The notes beneath the pieces are model-generated. The model was not told the origin of the DNA and searched no databases. It worked only from the letters and a program-made list of their open reading frames with translations. A stretch of DNA of 64,000 bases, from positions 59,727,984-59,791,983 of the forward strand of contig NC_092803.1 in NCBI RefSeq assembly GCF_040954645.1, in the 5' to 3' direction. Positions 1 through 10,516 of the stretch are shown here, piece after piece. The stretch comes from Diabrotica undecimpunctata (Eukaryota; Arthropoda; Insecta; Coleoptera; Chrysomelidae). Position 1 is the stretch's first letter. Each line of letters starts with the position of its first letter. The position numbers and the translations under genes are program-made.

Positions 1-1167
1 TTTCACACATCAACTGTAGTATTTCCTCATTCATCCATTCTTTATGTTTCCTTTCTTTCGGTGTTAAATTTTCTCTCCCTGCCAGCATTACGGCATGTTT
101 AATATTCTCCCATTTTTGGTGTATGTTATCAGTATTTCTATTCAGTTTCTCTATATTTTGTAAATTTTCTTTGATGTTCACTATTGTTTTCTCTTTTATA
201 TGTTGTTCACTCAGTCTTCTCACTTCAATTTGTTTCTGTATGTGTTTTTGAATGATCTTTAGCTTTATTCTTAATGTGACTACTACAGGATTGTGATCCG
301 AGCCTATATCTGCTCCTGGGTAGGTTTTAGCTGAGAGTATAGAGTTGCGGAATCTTTGTCTAACAAGGACAAAGTGAATTTGATTTCTGACTACTCTACC
401 TTTGGTGTCACTCGGAGATTTCCATGTGTACAGTCGTCTGTTAGGTAACTTGAAAAGAGTGTTAGCAACTACTAACTCCTCCGCTTGACAAAATTGTACC
501 ATACGGTCTCCTCGTTCGTTTCGTTCTCCTAATCCATAGTCACCCACGTAACCGTCCACACATCCATGCCAATTTTGGCATTTAAATCGCCCATTACTAC
601 TGTAGTGTGATGTTTCTTCATTGATTTTAGAATTTGTTCCAGATCATAGTAGAAACTTTCAATTTCATCATCATCTTTATCAGCCGTGGGAGCATATACT
701 TGTATAATATTTATAATTTGTTTATTTGACTGAAGTTGTAGTGCCATTATTTTATCAGAGAAGGGAGTAAAGCTTGTTACACAGTTACTGATTTTCTTTG
801 ATACCAAGACAGCGACACCGTAACGATGAGTTGAACTGATGGTGCCTGAATAATAAAGTGTTCCACTATTATTCGTGCATTTTCCTGATCCTGGCCACTG
901 TACATCACTTATGCCTAGGACATCAATTTTAAGGTTTTCCATTTCAAGGGCTACATTAGTTAATTTACCTGCTGCAAAGAGGCTTCTTACATTCCACGTC
1001 GCTATTCTTAACATCTTAAGGTGATTGACATTACTTACACAGGGATTTCGCTGGTTCACGACCTGAGAGGCTCTATGGTCTGTCTGTGGTTTTCCTCTCC
1101 TGCCGGATCTTGGGTTCCGAGGTCCATGATCAGTAATATGAGTGATTGATGTGACATTTGCCATCAT
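1..1167 (-). pseudogene. RTE-type LINE endonuclease (5' half, runs off left edge)
   Basis: This is the 5' coding part of a non-LTR retrotransposon, encoding an apurinic-type endonuclease/exonuclease/phosphatase (EEP) domain that would nick target DNA for target-primed reverse transcription. The first 212 codons (1167 down to 529) show the EEP start (IATWNVRSL), then DVQWPGSG, and VVMGDLNAKIG with the catalytic Asp and Asn. A one-base frameshift near 566 ends that frame. The neighbouring frame continues to the window edge with GDYGLGERNERGDR, LYTWKSP and the catalytic SDHNPVV. Architecture and wording match insect RTE/BovB-like elements often misannotated as craniofacial development protein 2. 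The RT half should lie left of position 1. I judge it a decayed copy. Confidence 0.85.
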
Positions 1168-1425
1168 GATTATACTAGGGAATCTTAAAGATCATTAATA
1201 CAGTGGTTTCTCGTTGCCTTCTGTATCCTTACGCCGTTGACCATTCCTTGATTCATCCGCCTTCGAGACAGATGTCTCTGTCTCAGGACAAAAGAGTGTC
1301 CTATCACTTACCCACTCTTCCGCCCGAAGCCGTTGGTAGGTAAGTGGGGGATTGCTTATACCGGCAATCGCTCGGTGGAATTGTCGCCATATCTGGCTAC
1401 CCTCACTTAGTTTAGCCATAAGTGA
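1168..1425 (-). other. Probable 5' leader of the minus-strand RTE element
   Basis: The sequence upstream of the endonuclease is less AT-rich than its surroundings and carries a 74-codon open frame (1419-1195) with no recognisable domain. Its position directly 5' of the EEP frame suggests the RTE untranslated leader or a small upstream frame. The element's 5' end seems to lie near 1420-1425, where composition changes. No target duplication was found. Confidence 0.4.
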
Positions 1426-1544
1426 GAGTTAGTTGTCTTATAAGGACCAGTTATCAAGAACCATCTCCCGTCTATGACGCTCGATGTGGTCGTTCCAATA
1501 AAAGTTGCTTCCTCTATAACACAACTCTACACCCCATGTATTAC

Positions 1545-1700
1545 TTGGGGATGTATTACTTGAAAAAATTAAACAACTTTTTAATATCTGCCTTCACAGC
1601 GCCAATATTCCAACAGACTGGAACAACACTACTATGATTCTATTACACAAAGCAGGAGACAAAGCAAATTTAGAGAATTACAGACCGATTACCCTCCTCA

Positions 1701-1795
<95 letters not shown>

Positions 1796-2947
1796 GTTTA
1801 CGCGAATACTAGTTAAGAGAATGGAAAGAAAATTAGAGACTTATCAACCAAGGGAACAGGCAGGATTCCGAAAAATTTACGGAACAAATGACCATCTACA
1901 AAGTATAAAAACCCTAATAGAGAAAGCAGTGGAATACAATAAACCTCGAGTTCTAATATTTATCGATTTTCATAAAGCCTTTAACACAGTTGAGCTAAGC
2001 AAAATATTACAGGCGCTTAAAGAATGCAGGCTAGATTATAGATATACTAAATTATTATACAAAATATACCTGCAGGCAACAACCACTGTCAGATTACATA
2101 CTAACAGTAATCGCATAAAAATAGAACGGGGGGTTAGACAAGGAGACCCAATGTCCCCTAAACTTTTTAAAACGGTGCTAGAACATGCTTTTAGGAATTT
2201 GGATTGGATGACAAAGGGAATAAAAATAGATGGAGAATATCTAAACAACTTACGTTTCGCCGATAATATACTTATAATAGCTGAAGATCTAGGTATTTCA
2301 AGAGAGATGGTACAGGAACTCGTTGTGGCTACAGAAAAGAAAAGAAAAATCATGACCAATTTGGTACCCAACCAGAACATCAGTATTGGTGGGAAAGAAA
2401 TAGAACTCGTAGAAAGATATAAATACCTGGGACATGAAATTATGATTGGCAGGGATAACCAGACTCATGAACTGAAGAGAAGAATCGGCCTTGGGTGGGC
2501 AGCATTTGGAAAACTGAGAGAAACTTTTAAAAGTGAGCTGCCCACATGCCTAAAGAGAAAGGTATTTGATCAGTGCGTCCTCCCAGTCTTGACGTACGGA
2601 GCAGAAACACTTACTTTAACAAAAGCAGCAGCTACCAAACTGAGAGTCACGCAGGGAAGAATGGAGCGGTCCATGTTAGGAATAAATCTGCGAGACAGAA
2701 TAACCAACGAAGACATCAGGAGAAGAACCGTAGTGACTGACATCATCGAGAAGATAGCCAGACTAATGGAGGCCAAGGGAAGACAAGAGAAGCGTCGGTC
2801 GACCACCTACAAGATGGACTGACGATTTAAGAAGACTCAATAAAAACTGGATAAGAGCGGCGCAAGATAGACGGGGTTGGAAACATGAGGAAGAGGCCTA
2901 TGTTCAGCAGTGGACTCTTGAGGCTGGATGATGATGATGGTGATGAT
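1545..2947 (+). pseudogene. RTE-type LINE reverse transcriptase, copy A (5'-truncated)
   Basis: This is the 3' half of an RTE LINE. The frame opens near 1551 and is cut by the (TA)n tract at 1704-1792. It resumes at 1794 (342 codons) with QAGFRK, VLIFIDFHKAFN, RGVRQGDPMSP and the catalytic box FADN, where copy B (16326-18150) has FADD, so one catalytic aspartate is lost. Relative to copy B about eight residues are missing after VVATE, and about 65 bp have been deleted between ATGGAG repeats near 2765, which shifts the frame before the C-terminal tail (RRLNKNW, QQWTLEAG) at 2823-2931. The element ends in a short ATGATGATG tail, typical of RTE. It is certainly inactive. Confidence 0.9.
1704..1792. 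repeat. (TA)n microsatellite inside RTE RT frame
   Basis: About 44 uninterrupted TA units. The same place in copy B reads CATATATATG, so the tract appears to be an expansion of a short native TA run in the RT coding sequence. Confidence 0.95.
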
Positions 2948-4205
2948 TTGGGAAATTGTCTTTTTGTTGAAATTATTTGTTAATACTAATTTCCGGCTGA
3001 CTTAAAAAAATAAAAAAAATACATTTGAACTTTAAAAAATATATAAAATCGAATAAAAAAGGTTTAGTGTAGTAGAAATGCAAAAAAAAATAGTCAGTTA
3101 TGCTCTGTTTATATTAGTAAACCACTCACCTATATATCTTTCTGTATCAAGCTTATTTTTTAAAAATGTCTTAAAAACGGTTTCTGCAAAACCAACTCAG
3201 TATTAACATTATGAAAAGCGTTTCAAATTTCCTCTTCTTAATCTCTTTCGAAGCTTCAGAAAAATGGTTCGTTGCAGATGACAAATTCTCATTTCCATGA
3301 CGAGGACGAAAAAGCAGCTTTTAATTTATGTCAGCTAATTAGATAATCTCCTGCAACTTGAGAAATTACATTAAACTGCAATCGTCTTAGTAGATATATA
3401 TTTTCGCAGTGCATAACTAACTTTTGACTAAAAATTTTGGGTGAACATTATGACTGAGAGAGTTATTACTTAGAATTAGGAAATTGCAAAGTAAAAATGA
3501 CAAAAGAGACAACTTAAAATGATAACTTCAGTTTTGTTTATTTTAGATAATCATCAGGGATCATTGATCTTGAATTTTTGTTTACCTAATCTTAAATATG
3601 ATTATTATTGAAGCGAAGCTTCTATACTGGCTTTTTTTTTATCTACAGTAAAATGCTGATGCGAGAGGCAGAAAACTAGCGCCACAAGATATTCTCGATC
3701 AATTCGTTTTTAGTCATCATCTATTTACTATAAGCAGGTTTAAATTAAAAACTGCGTGAAAAATAACTAACAAAATATAGACATGAAATTAGAAATAATA
3801 AATTAAAAGAATATCTGACACTAAAAGATTCAACATTAAATGATCATTTGTTTAAATTTTTATAATAATTCTTGTTTTAAAACAGACGTTTGTAGGTCAT
3901 AAGTCATAAGTAAGCGACGTATGCCTTGTTAATACGTGAATGGGTGGCGTTAGGAGCAAACATGCTAATTGGTCGAATTTGTTTAAAATATTAAAAATAA
4001 ATAAACAATAAAATTGCTTTATTTAATTTTAAATAAATTACTTAAATTTTAAAAATACAGAAAACGTAGTGGTTGTAAACTGATTTTGTTTACAACGCTG
4101 AAATATTCCTTACAATAATAAAACTCTATTGGTAATTAAAACCTGTTACAAAAAGACCAATTCCCCGAGTCACATCGGCGACCATTCCAAACAACAAGCC
4201 TGTTA
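2948..4205. other. AT-rich spacer
   Basis: No coding frame, RNA gene or clear repeat boundary was found here. It has many poly-A/T runs and short degenerate words only. Confidence 0.6.
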
Positions 4206-5124
4206 AAAGCCGGGTACATACATGTAAGTAAATTGGGAAAGTAGCTGGCATCCCAGTTGCTGACATAGACCAGTAACTGGCAAACACAAAACACATTTGC
4301 TAGTAATTGGCATGCCAGTAACTAGCTTGCCTATACTGGAAAGACGAAAAAGCAAGGTAGATTTTTACACATGCCAGTGCTAGTAAACAATCGAGTGGTT
4401 TTCATCTAAAACTAAAGTACTTATTTTGAAATTAAAAGTTTTTGAGTTTTCAACAAAAAAAAAGAGGAACCATGGAAGGTATTCGGAATGAAATCAACAA
4501 GTAAATATTGCTGATGACCACAGATATTGTTAGAAATAATATTGAATCCAAAGCGGAACTCAAAAAAATAGAAAACTTTGGATGAGAAATTGGATTGGTA
4601 GGTGAGAAAATCTTGGAGCAATTTTTTATTTTGGCCTTTATCTCCTTTATAGTAATACCTCCACCCATTTTCTCTTGAATTTTTGTGTAAGCATTGTCAC
4701 GTGCTATTTTATTTTTATATAGAGATGATTTAGCATTTAAGAGACACTCAAATTCTCTATTATATAGCAATAAATTTGGTGGTTTTTTCATCGCCCCAAC
4801 GAAAATTTTTTTAAATTAACAAGTTTAAAAATAAAACGATTAATTTTTATCACCAACACAACAAATCTGAACATTCTCATAGCTACTAGCATGACCGTAG
4901 CGGTAGCGCGCGTTTACACATGCCAGTGACATTCCCCACGCATGCGCCTTGTATCTCACAGCATGCTACTAGCAAGAAAAATCAAATTCTTTGCGATTAG
5001 CTAGCATGCCAGGAACTAGCATGCCAGTTAACGTACACACTTGCCAATTTGGGGACAGTAGCTGGAGCTTGCTAGTTACTGGTATGCCATTGTGCTAGTA
5101 GTAGGCATGTGTAACTCCGGCTTT
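4206..5124. mobile_element. TIR element with MADF-like frame (Harbinger-like, tentative)
   Basis: The left end reads AAAGCCGGGTACATACATG and the right end, reversed, AAAGCCGGAGTTACACATG, giving an imperfect terminal inverted repeat. Both ends are rich in a repeated word built from CATGCCAGT and CTAGTA/CTAGCA (for example around 4300-4330, 4370-4390, 4915-4930 and 5000-5100), as expected of subterminal transposase-binding repeats. TTA lies on both outer sides, compatible with a 3-bp TWA target duplication, but exact ends are ambiguous by one or two bases. The element encloses a MADF-like frame on minus and no catalytic transposase, so it is probably non-autonomous. The Harbinger assignment rests on MADF plus TTA and is inference. 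Confidence 0.6.
4450..4791 (-). pseudogene. MADF/Myb-like DNA-binding domain fragment
   Basis: A 113-codon frame on minus. Residues 5-60 follow the MADF pattern: hydrophobic start, short helix, LYKNKIARDNAYTKI, then ITIKEIKAKIKN followed by a basic/aromatic helix. MADF/SANT-like domains occur in transcription factors and as the accessory DNA-binding protein of PIF/Harbinger transposons. The rest of the frame lacks similarity I can name and is hydrophobic, which suggests read-through of non-coding sequence. Its place inside inverted repeats supports a transposon-derived origin. Confidence 0.5.
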
Positions 5125-5639
5125 AGAAACTCTCGCGGAACAAGCATGGTTTTTTAATAACCAAATTTGTGATTTTTGTATTTGCGACTCTCAAAGTGTG
5201 TGCTACCGATTTTCATTGCCCTCTATCACCCTCAAGTGTTCACAACAAGAAAACAGTTTTGTCACAGCGGTTGCGAAACCAACAACTTTGTGTAACATAT
5301 CACATATTGTACCTGTTTCTGTTATCTATAGTACGTAGAGGAATAAAAGTTTGTAGCAAGTTACTCGTATTCTTTACATACAACATAGACACACAAAATA
5401 ATACAGTCCACTAAACAACTTCAGAGAATAAAGGCGGTATAAGTTAGTGGAAGATTAAAAGCACGTGGAATTATACACCATCTCAAACGCCGGCATTTCT
5501 CCACATAGTATGAAGCCCCGCGCTAGTCTAGAGTACCGTCCCTACTGTGTCACTTTTTTAATATAACTTGTTATTTTTAAACATCTTATTTAGTTTATAT
5601 AATTAATAAATTTACTATCAAATGATATTTATTTATAAT
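5125..5639. other. Spacer with one copy of a dispersed 60-bp repeat
   Basis: No supported gene. Positions about 5502-5556 (CGCGCTAGTCTAGAGTACCG core) recur in the same orientation at about 8378-8430 (CGCGCTAGTCTACAGTACCG). The two copies bracket the Penelope/piggyBac block. Confidence 0.5.
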
Positions 5640-5735
5640 TTGAAGTTATACTTCTATACGCGCCTTGAAAATTTGTACGGGAGTGAATCGGTGAAATCAT
5701 TACATATGTAAGATATGAGTAAGAGAGAGACAGAA
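5640..5735 (+). repeat. Outer inverted repeat, left arm
   Basis: Pairs with 7640-7736 in inverted orientation. Shared words are GAAGTTATACTTC near the outer end, ATCATTACATATGTAA, and GTAAGAGAGAG on the inner side. The arms have diverged, so this looks like an older inverted element into which the (TA)n and Penelope block was placed. Confidence 0.6.
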
Positions 5736-5800
5736 GATATATTTTCCCTCTCTTTCTCTATCGGGAATAAAAATTTTCCTTTTGTGTATGTATTTAATAT

Positions 5801-5803
<3 letters not shown>

Positions 5804-5872
<69 letters not shown>
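5804..5872. repeat. (TA)n microsatellite at left border of Penelope block
   Basis: About 34 TA units that abut the left inverted-repeat arm directly. Confidence 0.95.
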
Positions 5873-5873
<1 letters not shown>

Positions 5874-7062
5874 CTGTTTTGGATGGGTTGGAGTCAATAA
5901 TAGGGCTATTGGTTAACTATTTTTTTATTCTCGAGCTTTCAATTGTGTTTACAATTATTATCAAGAGCTAAAAAAGACAAAATACTTACAAGGTTGAACT
6001 AAAAAGAAAAAACAATTTTTGTTAACTTACCAAATAAAATATGGTAAGTAAAAATCACTGCTTACATCTTCAAAATATTTAATACAAAAATGTTTTTATC
6101 TAATAAATGTTTCTCCGAAAATTTTTATAATTTTGAAAACATTTTTTTAATATAAAAATAATTGAATTTATAAATAAGTTCAAATAGCAACTAATTACAA
6201 ATAGCCTCAATGTCATAAATGCCAACATAAAATTTTTATTTTTGACAATTATATTGCCAAAAGTAAAATTTCGTTTAAACATTCTTTTTTGTTTAGTAAC
6301 AAAAAGAAGAAGATTTATTCACCGTTGACAGATGTCTGAAAGAATGTGACAGATATATGGAGAATTAAATATGACATTTTACAAGTTTTATATATAAATC
6401 ATAAAGAAAGAATATAATTATAAATTTTGCTTAAATTTTGAATTTCAGATCTTTTGTTTAAACTCTTATCATTTTTGCTAATACAAACCATTTCCAAAAA
6501 AGTCCTTTTAAATTTATTACTTTCACTACATAAAATTTTAATGTTATCAAAATCCATAATATGGTCTTTATCGATTACATGTTCTGCCAAAGCACAAGAT
6601 GGTTTTTTAATTCTGCAATCACTTTTGTGAGAAATAATGCGATTTGAAAGATTTCTTCCGGTCTCACCAACATATTCAGCCCAAAATAAAAATTTTATGT
6701 TGGCATTTATGACATTGAGGCTATTTGTAATTGGTTGCTATTTGAACTTATTTATAAATTCAATTATTTTTATATTAAAAAAATGTTTTCAAAATTATAA
6801 AAATTTTCGGAGAAACATTTATTAGATAAAAACATTTTTGTATTAAATATTTTGAAGATGTAAGCAGCGATTTTTACTTACCAAACTAATTTTTATTTGG
6901 TAAGTTAACAAAAATTGTTTTTTCTTTTTAGTTCAACCTTGTAAGTATTTTGTCTTTTTTAGCTTTTGATAATAATTGTAAACACAATTTAAAGCTCGAG
7001 AATAAAAAAATAGTTAACCAATAGCCCTATTATTGACTCCAACCCATCCAAAACAGTTATAT
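5872..7062 (-). mobile_element. Penelope-like element fragment with inverted terminal repeats
   Basis: Two nearly identical arms of about 370 bp, 5872-6242 and 6683-7062, lie in inverted orientation around a central 440 bp. The arms share GGATGGGTTGGAGTCAATAA at their outer ends and CAACATAAAATTTTTATTT at the inner ends, with a few mismatches and a small indel near 6040. The centre encodes the C-terminal GIY-YIG endonuclease of a Penelope-like element on minus. Penelope elements are known for long repeats (pLTRs) in direct or inverted orientation and for severe 5' truncation, which fits. The RT is absent. (TA)n abuts the left arm and begins 43 bp beyond the right arm. Confidence 0.75.
6399..6683 (-). 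pseudogene. Penelope-like GIY-YIG endonuclease, C-terminal part
   Basis: The open frame runs without a stop from the right arm junction (6683) to 6399, about 94 residues. It begins inside the YVGETGR motif that follows the GIY segment, continues with NRIISHKSDC, CALAEHVIDKDHIMDFDNIKIL, then FKRTFLEMVCISK and NKRSEIQNLSKIYNYIL. This is the usual C-terminal end of Penelope-like polyproteins, where the endonuclease cuts target DNA. The first GIY tyrosine and the whole RT are missing because the inverted repeat starts just there, so the fragment is non-functional although its frame is clean. Confidence 0.85.
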
Positions 7063-7103
7063 ATTTGTTCCAAACGAGTCACAAGTACTTCTTTTTTCTT
7101 ATT

Positions 7104-7105
<2 letters not shown>

Positions 7106-7181
<76 letters not shown>

Positions 7182-7196
7182 TATATTATATATGTA

Positions 7197-7234
<38 letters not shown>
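7106..7234. repeat. (TA)n microsatellites right of Penelope block
   Basis: Two long TA runs, 7106-7177 and 7203-7234, separated by a short degenerate TA-rich link. Confidence 0.95.
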
Positions 7235-7238
<4 letters not shown>

Positions 7239-7308
7239 ATATAATATATATTAATATTATTATTTATGTGATATGTCTTGTATTATTTATTATTTATTAA
7301 ATGTTCAT

Positions 7309-7375
7309 TGTCTAATTGGCAAATTTCTTACGTGTTTGGTTTATACGCTGGTATATGTGAGTTTGAATCCCAATA
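7309..7375 (+). repeat. tRNA-like sequence (possible SINE head or tRNA pseudogene)
   Basis: TGTCTAATTGG resembles an RNA polymerase III A box and GAGTTTGAATCCC about 45 bp later resembles a B box (consensus GGTTCGANTCC). Spacing fits a tRNA, but I could not fold a good acceptor stem or name an anticodon. It is best read as a degraded tRNA-derived repeat. Confidence 0.35.
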
Positions 7376-7639
7376 TGAATTTGCTTTTTTATTTTTGAAA
7401 TATTTAAAAACCCCACATTAGTCTTATTAAATATATGTAATATACGCAAAAATGCTAAATTTGAAAATAAAATGAAAATTTACAACATAATCCGAGTTTT
7501 ATAATAAAATATATATTTTAATTAAAATATTGATTTAATCCTTCATTTACTTACTATATTCCTATTACAGGTCAAATATTTATATACAGCAAACGATGCA
7601 CCATATACCTGTATATCTAATTCTGTTTCTCTTTCTGCT

Positions 7640-7736
7640 CTCTCTTACCTATAGCATTACATATGTAATGATTGTGCAGATTGACTTCCATATAAATTTG
7701 TAACGACGAACGCGTGTATGGAAGTATAACTTCTAC
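7640..7736 (-). repeat. Outer inverted repeat, right arm
   Basis: Inverted partner of 5640-5735. The outer end carries GAAGTATAACTTC and the inner part CATTACATATGTAATG and CTCTCTCTTAC. Confidence 0.6.
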
Positions 7737-7889
7737 CTGTAGTCCCACTGGACTGCCACACCCATTTTTTTATAATTTTTAAAAAATACTATTTCATATA
7801 AATACAATGTTTTGCATTTTTGGATTTTTGCAATTATCAGTTCGACTATTGTATTTAAGTGAGATAAAAAGAGTTATGAGAAAAACATT

Positions 7890-8250
7890 TTTATATTTAT
7901 TTATACAGTCACAGCGGAAGAATTTTTTTGCTTGAACAGTAGAAACAAGTCTTCCTCTTCTTTTCCTGGGACATATTTGCATCATCTTCTTTAATTGTGT
8001 TGATGATTTCAGCTATGTCTTGATGAATATTTCGACGTTAACTTGTGTGTTGTATCTGTTTAGCACCCATGGTTTTGCACGACAAAGTCTCAACTCAATC
8101 ATATATTGATATCTGGAGAGAGATTTTTTGTTTTTCTTTAACATATTAACAGTATAAATAACGTAAAAGTTTATGCTGACCATATGTATCATTCCATAGA
8201 ATACGCTAATGGCCATATAATCTGTGTTTTTCTGCTGGACCTCATATTAG
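7890..8250 (-). pseudogene. piggyBac-like transposase, C-terminal remnant
   Basis: The minus strand near 8240-8050 reads NTDYMAISVFYGMIHMVSIN and then FVIYTVNMLK-type sequence, matching the conserved C-terminal helix of piggyBac transposases. After a break near 8010 a second frame gives ICPRKRRGRLV and FFRC, the remains of the cysteine-rich C-terminal zinc finger that binds the element ends. The catalytic core is absent. No TTAA-flanked inverted repeats were located, so the original ends are lost. Confidence 0.7.
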
Positions 8251-9610
8251 AATACATTTGTGTACCTAACCAGGGGGTGGCCGTTAGGTATAAAAAATAT
8301 CAAAACTGACCATAATTTGTAATGGTGATTTTTGAAATGTTTTATAATTTTTTTTTTAAATTTAAAAATACAGAAACATAGTATGCAGCTTCGCGCTAGT
8401 CTACAGTACCGTCTACTTTACCACTTTTTTTTACAATTAGCTGTCTTTGTATTCTTAATTTTTGGTTAGATTGATGTGATATAACTCAAAAAACGCAATA
8501 TATATTTTAATTCTAATAATCTTAGTTTACTCTGCGTTTCACACTAAAATTGCTCTTGTTTTCCTATATGTATAGCAATTATAGGTTAATTTCAATTGTA
8601 TTTAAAAGAAAGAAGTACTCATTTTGATCTTAGAAGTCTTTCTCGTTAAGATTTCTTTCAGACGTCGCCCTTTTAGAAAGAATGGACAATAAAAACAAAA
8701 AAATGGGAATTACAATAAATATATACTGATCTCTAAAATCCCTATCAACAACTAACAAATGACACAGAAATTTAAACAGCTATAGAGGGCCGATATGTAT
8801 TCATAGGAGCAATAATAAACTACCAATTAGACCTAGATAAGAATATAAGTCAGAATAGAAATACCAGGAAAAGAATTTGTAAAATATTTAATGTAAAATG
8901 TTCAATATTCACAAATAAAAAGTAAATTTGGTCGTTAGATTGCGGTTCGTAGAATGATATGTTTGGTCGCAATTTCTTTCTGATTTACGGAAATATACAT
9001 AGATATTAAGGGTAGCAAGTTATCTAATTGTCATTTTTTCCTTATTAAGTTTGTTTTAATATACATTTTATATACACTTTTTGAATAATTTTTAATATAC
9101 ACTGTTTGAAAATCTACAAATTACACTAATATTACAATTTCAAAGTAAATATAAAAAGTAACATCACGCTTCCAACATTTCTATACACTCTCAAGGTACA
9201 ATTATTTTTATGTAAAACTTCCAGAATTTTCACACATTAGTCCTGCATTCGAGATTCTCTTCTTAATATGTTCTCATGACTTATCGGTAGCTTCTAGCGC
9301 TACTTTAGAATATTAAAACCGGAGATGCAAGCAGCATTCAGCCTTTCCACATATAGTTTCTGAAGTTATGGATTTTGGAATATGATAAAATAGAGGTTTT
9401 AGAGCAAGCAGTAAGGGCTGGTTGCATACGCTTTGCAATATATATGATTATTTACAAACATTTTAAAAAAGGACTTAGGTTTCCTAAAATAAAAAAAAAA
9501 TTTAATATAAAATTAAAATCTTTTATATAACCGAAGTAATAAGTGACATTATTATTTAAAATAATTCAATTATTAATAATTTCAAGAAAAATCACATGGC
9601 AAGTAATGCG
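8251..9610. other. AT-rich spacer with second copy of dispersed repeat
   Basis: About 8378-8430 is the partner of 5502-5556. The remainder shows no gene, tRNA or convincing repeat. Confidence 0.5.
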
Positions 9611-9617
9611 TCATATT

Positions 9618-9905
9618 CGGTAGAAGAACAAAATGGCTTTCGTGCTGTTTGAACAGAATATTTTCCCTACAGCAGGTTATTAAGCAGGAGAAAAGTTTAG
9701 TCCACAACTTTTCAACTCATATAGACTTTATAGATTTACAAAGGCATATGATAATGTACTACTTTTACTGCTCTGGATAGCAATGGAAACAGGGAATAAA
9801 CAAAAAAAATATAAAAGCAGTGCAAGTACAACAGTTTTACAAAAATATGATGGTAAACATTAAAACTGGAAACACATTAACTAGAAGTATTGTTTTAAAG
9901 CTATT
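9618..9905 (+). pseudogene. Non-LTR reverse transcriptase scrap
   Basis: Short in-frame pieces match RT blocks in the right order across frames: EEQNGFR near 9620, KAYDNVL near 9740, and NIKTGNTLT near 9860, which precedes the RT GxxQGxxLSP block in related elements. Stops and frameshifts separate them and the catalytic box is missing. The clade cannot be set. Confidence 0.5.
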
Positions 9906-10035
9906 TCTTATGGCATTTTAAAGTAATTACTGTTTAAATTAGAATAAGCCAAAATTAAAGGTTAAAGTAAGTTTATTGACGTTTCAATTTTCACTTCGGA
10001 AATTGTTCTCAAAATACAAACATTAGTAAATTAGA
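9900..10035 (-). repeat. Dispersed repeat with ATTTCC hairpin, copy 1
   Basis: About 130 bp shared with 15535-15665, including TTTATTGACGTTTCAATTT and CACTTCGGAAAT followed by TCTCAAAATACAAAC. On minus it holds a hairpin (ATTTCC/GGAAAT) followed by TTGAAACGTC. In both places it follows an RT fragment. Confidence 0.65.
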
Positions 10036-10516
10036 CAAACTTTTTTTTTGTTGAAAAATAATTTTATCTCTATGTTTTTCTATAATAGAAATATATAATA
10101 GATTTCTATGTTTTTCTTTAAGTATTCATTTTATTTTTCTAAATATTTTACTTTGCTTTGTATTTCTCCAATTTGTAGAGTTAATCTTACTTCTGAAGCA
10201 CTAATCAAATTCTTTAGATCGCTGTTTACTTTTCTTATTTTTTCCAACAATTCATTATTTCTAACTACAATATTTTCCATTATTTTATTCATTATATTTC
10301 AAATAGTGTATGGCCACGTAAAATGGTTAATTAATTTGGGTTTAGATAAGAAAGCAAATTGCCTTTGTTTTTTGAATATACCTGCTTTGTTATTTTTAAG
10401 GTTATGAAAAGTTTATAATATTTAAATTGGAAATATTTAACAGGCTCTTTTTATAGTATTTGTGTTGTTAGTCTTATATTTCACTTGAGATTTTGTTTTT
10501 AATTCAAGCTACTATA
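10036..10516. other. AT-rich spacer
   Basis: A hydrophobic 99-codon open frame (10108-10407) is almost certainly an artefact of T-rich composition. Nothing else is recognised. Confidence 0.5.

Noticed and set aside
1634..1816. Open frame with long Ile-Tyr repeat
   Set aside because: It is translation of the (TA)n tract; only the first 25 codons are RT sequence.
5700..5897. Open frame MTPTHPKQ plus Ile-Tyr run on minus, and the similar frame at 7033-7239 on plus
   Set aside because: They come from the outer ends of the inverted repeat running into (TA)n and are not genes.
6637..6825. 62-codon frame identical in part to 6100-6282 on the other strand
   Set aside because: The identity reflects the inverted-repeat arms, not two genes.
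10108..10407. 99-codon hydrophobic frame that looks like a membrane protein
   Set aside because: Phe/Ile/Leu-rich frames arise freely in T-rich DNA; no start context, homology or neighbour supports it.
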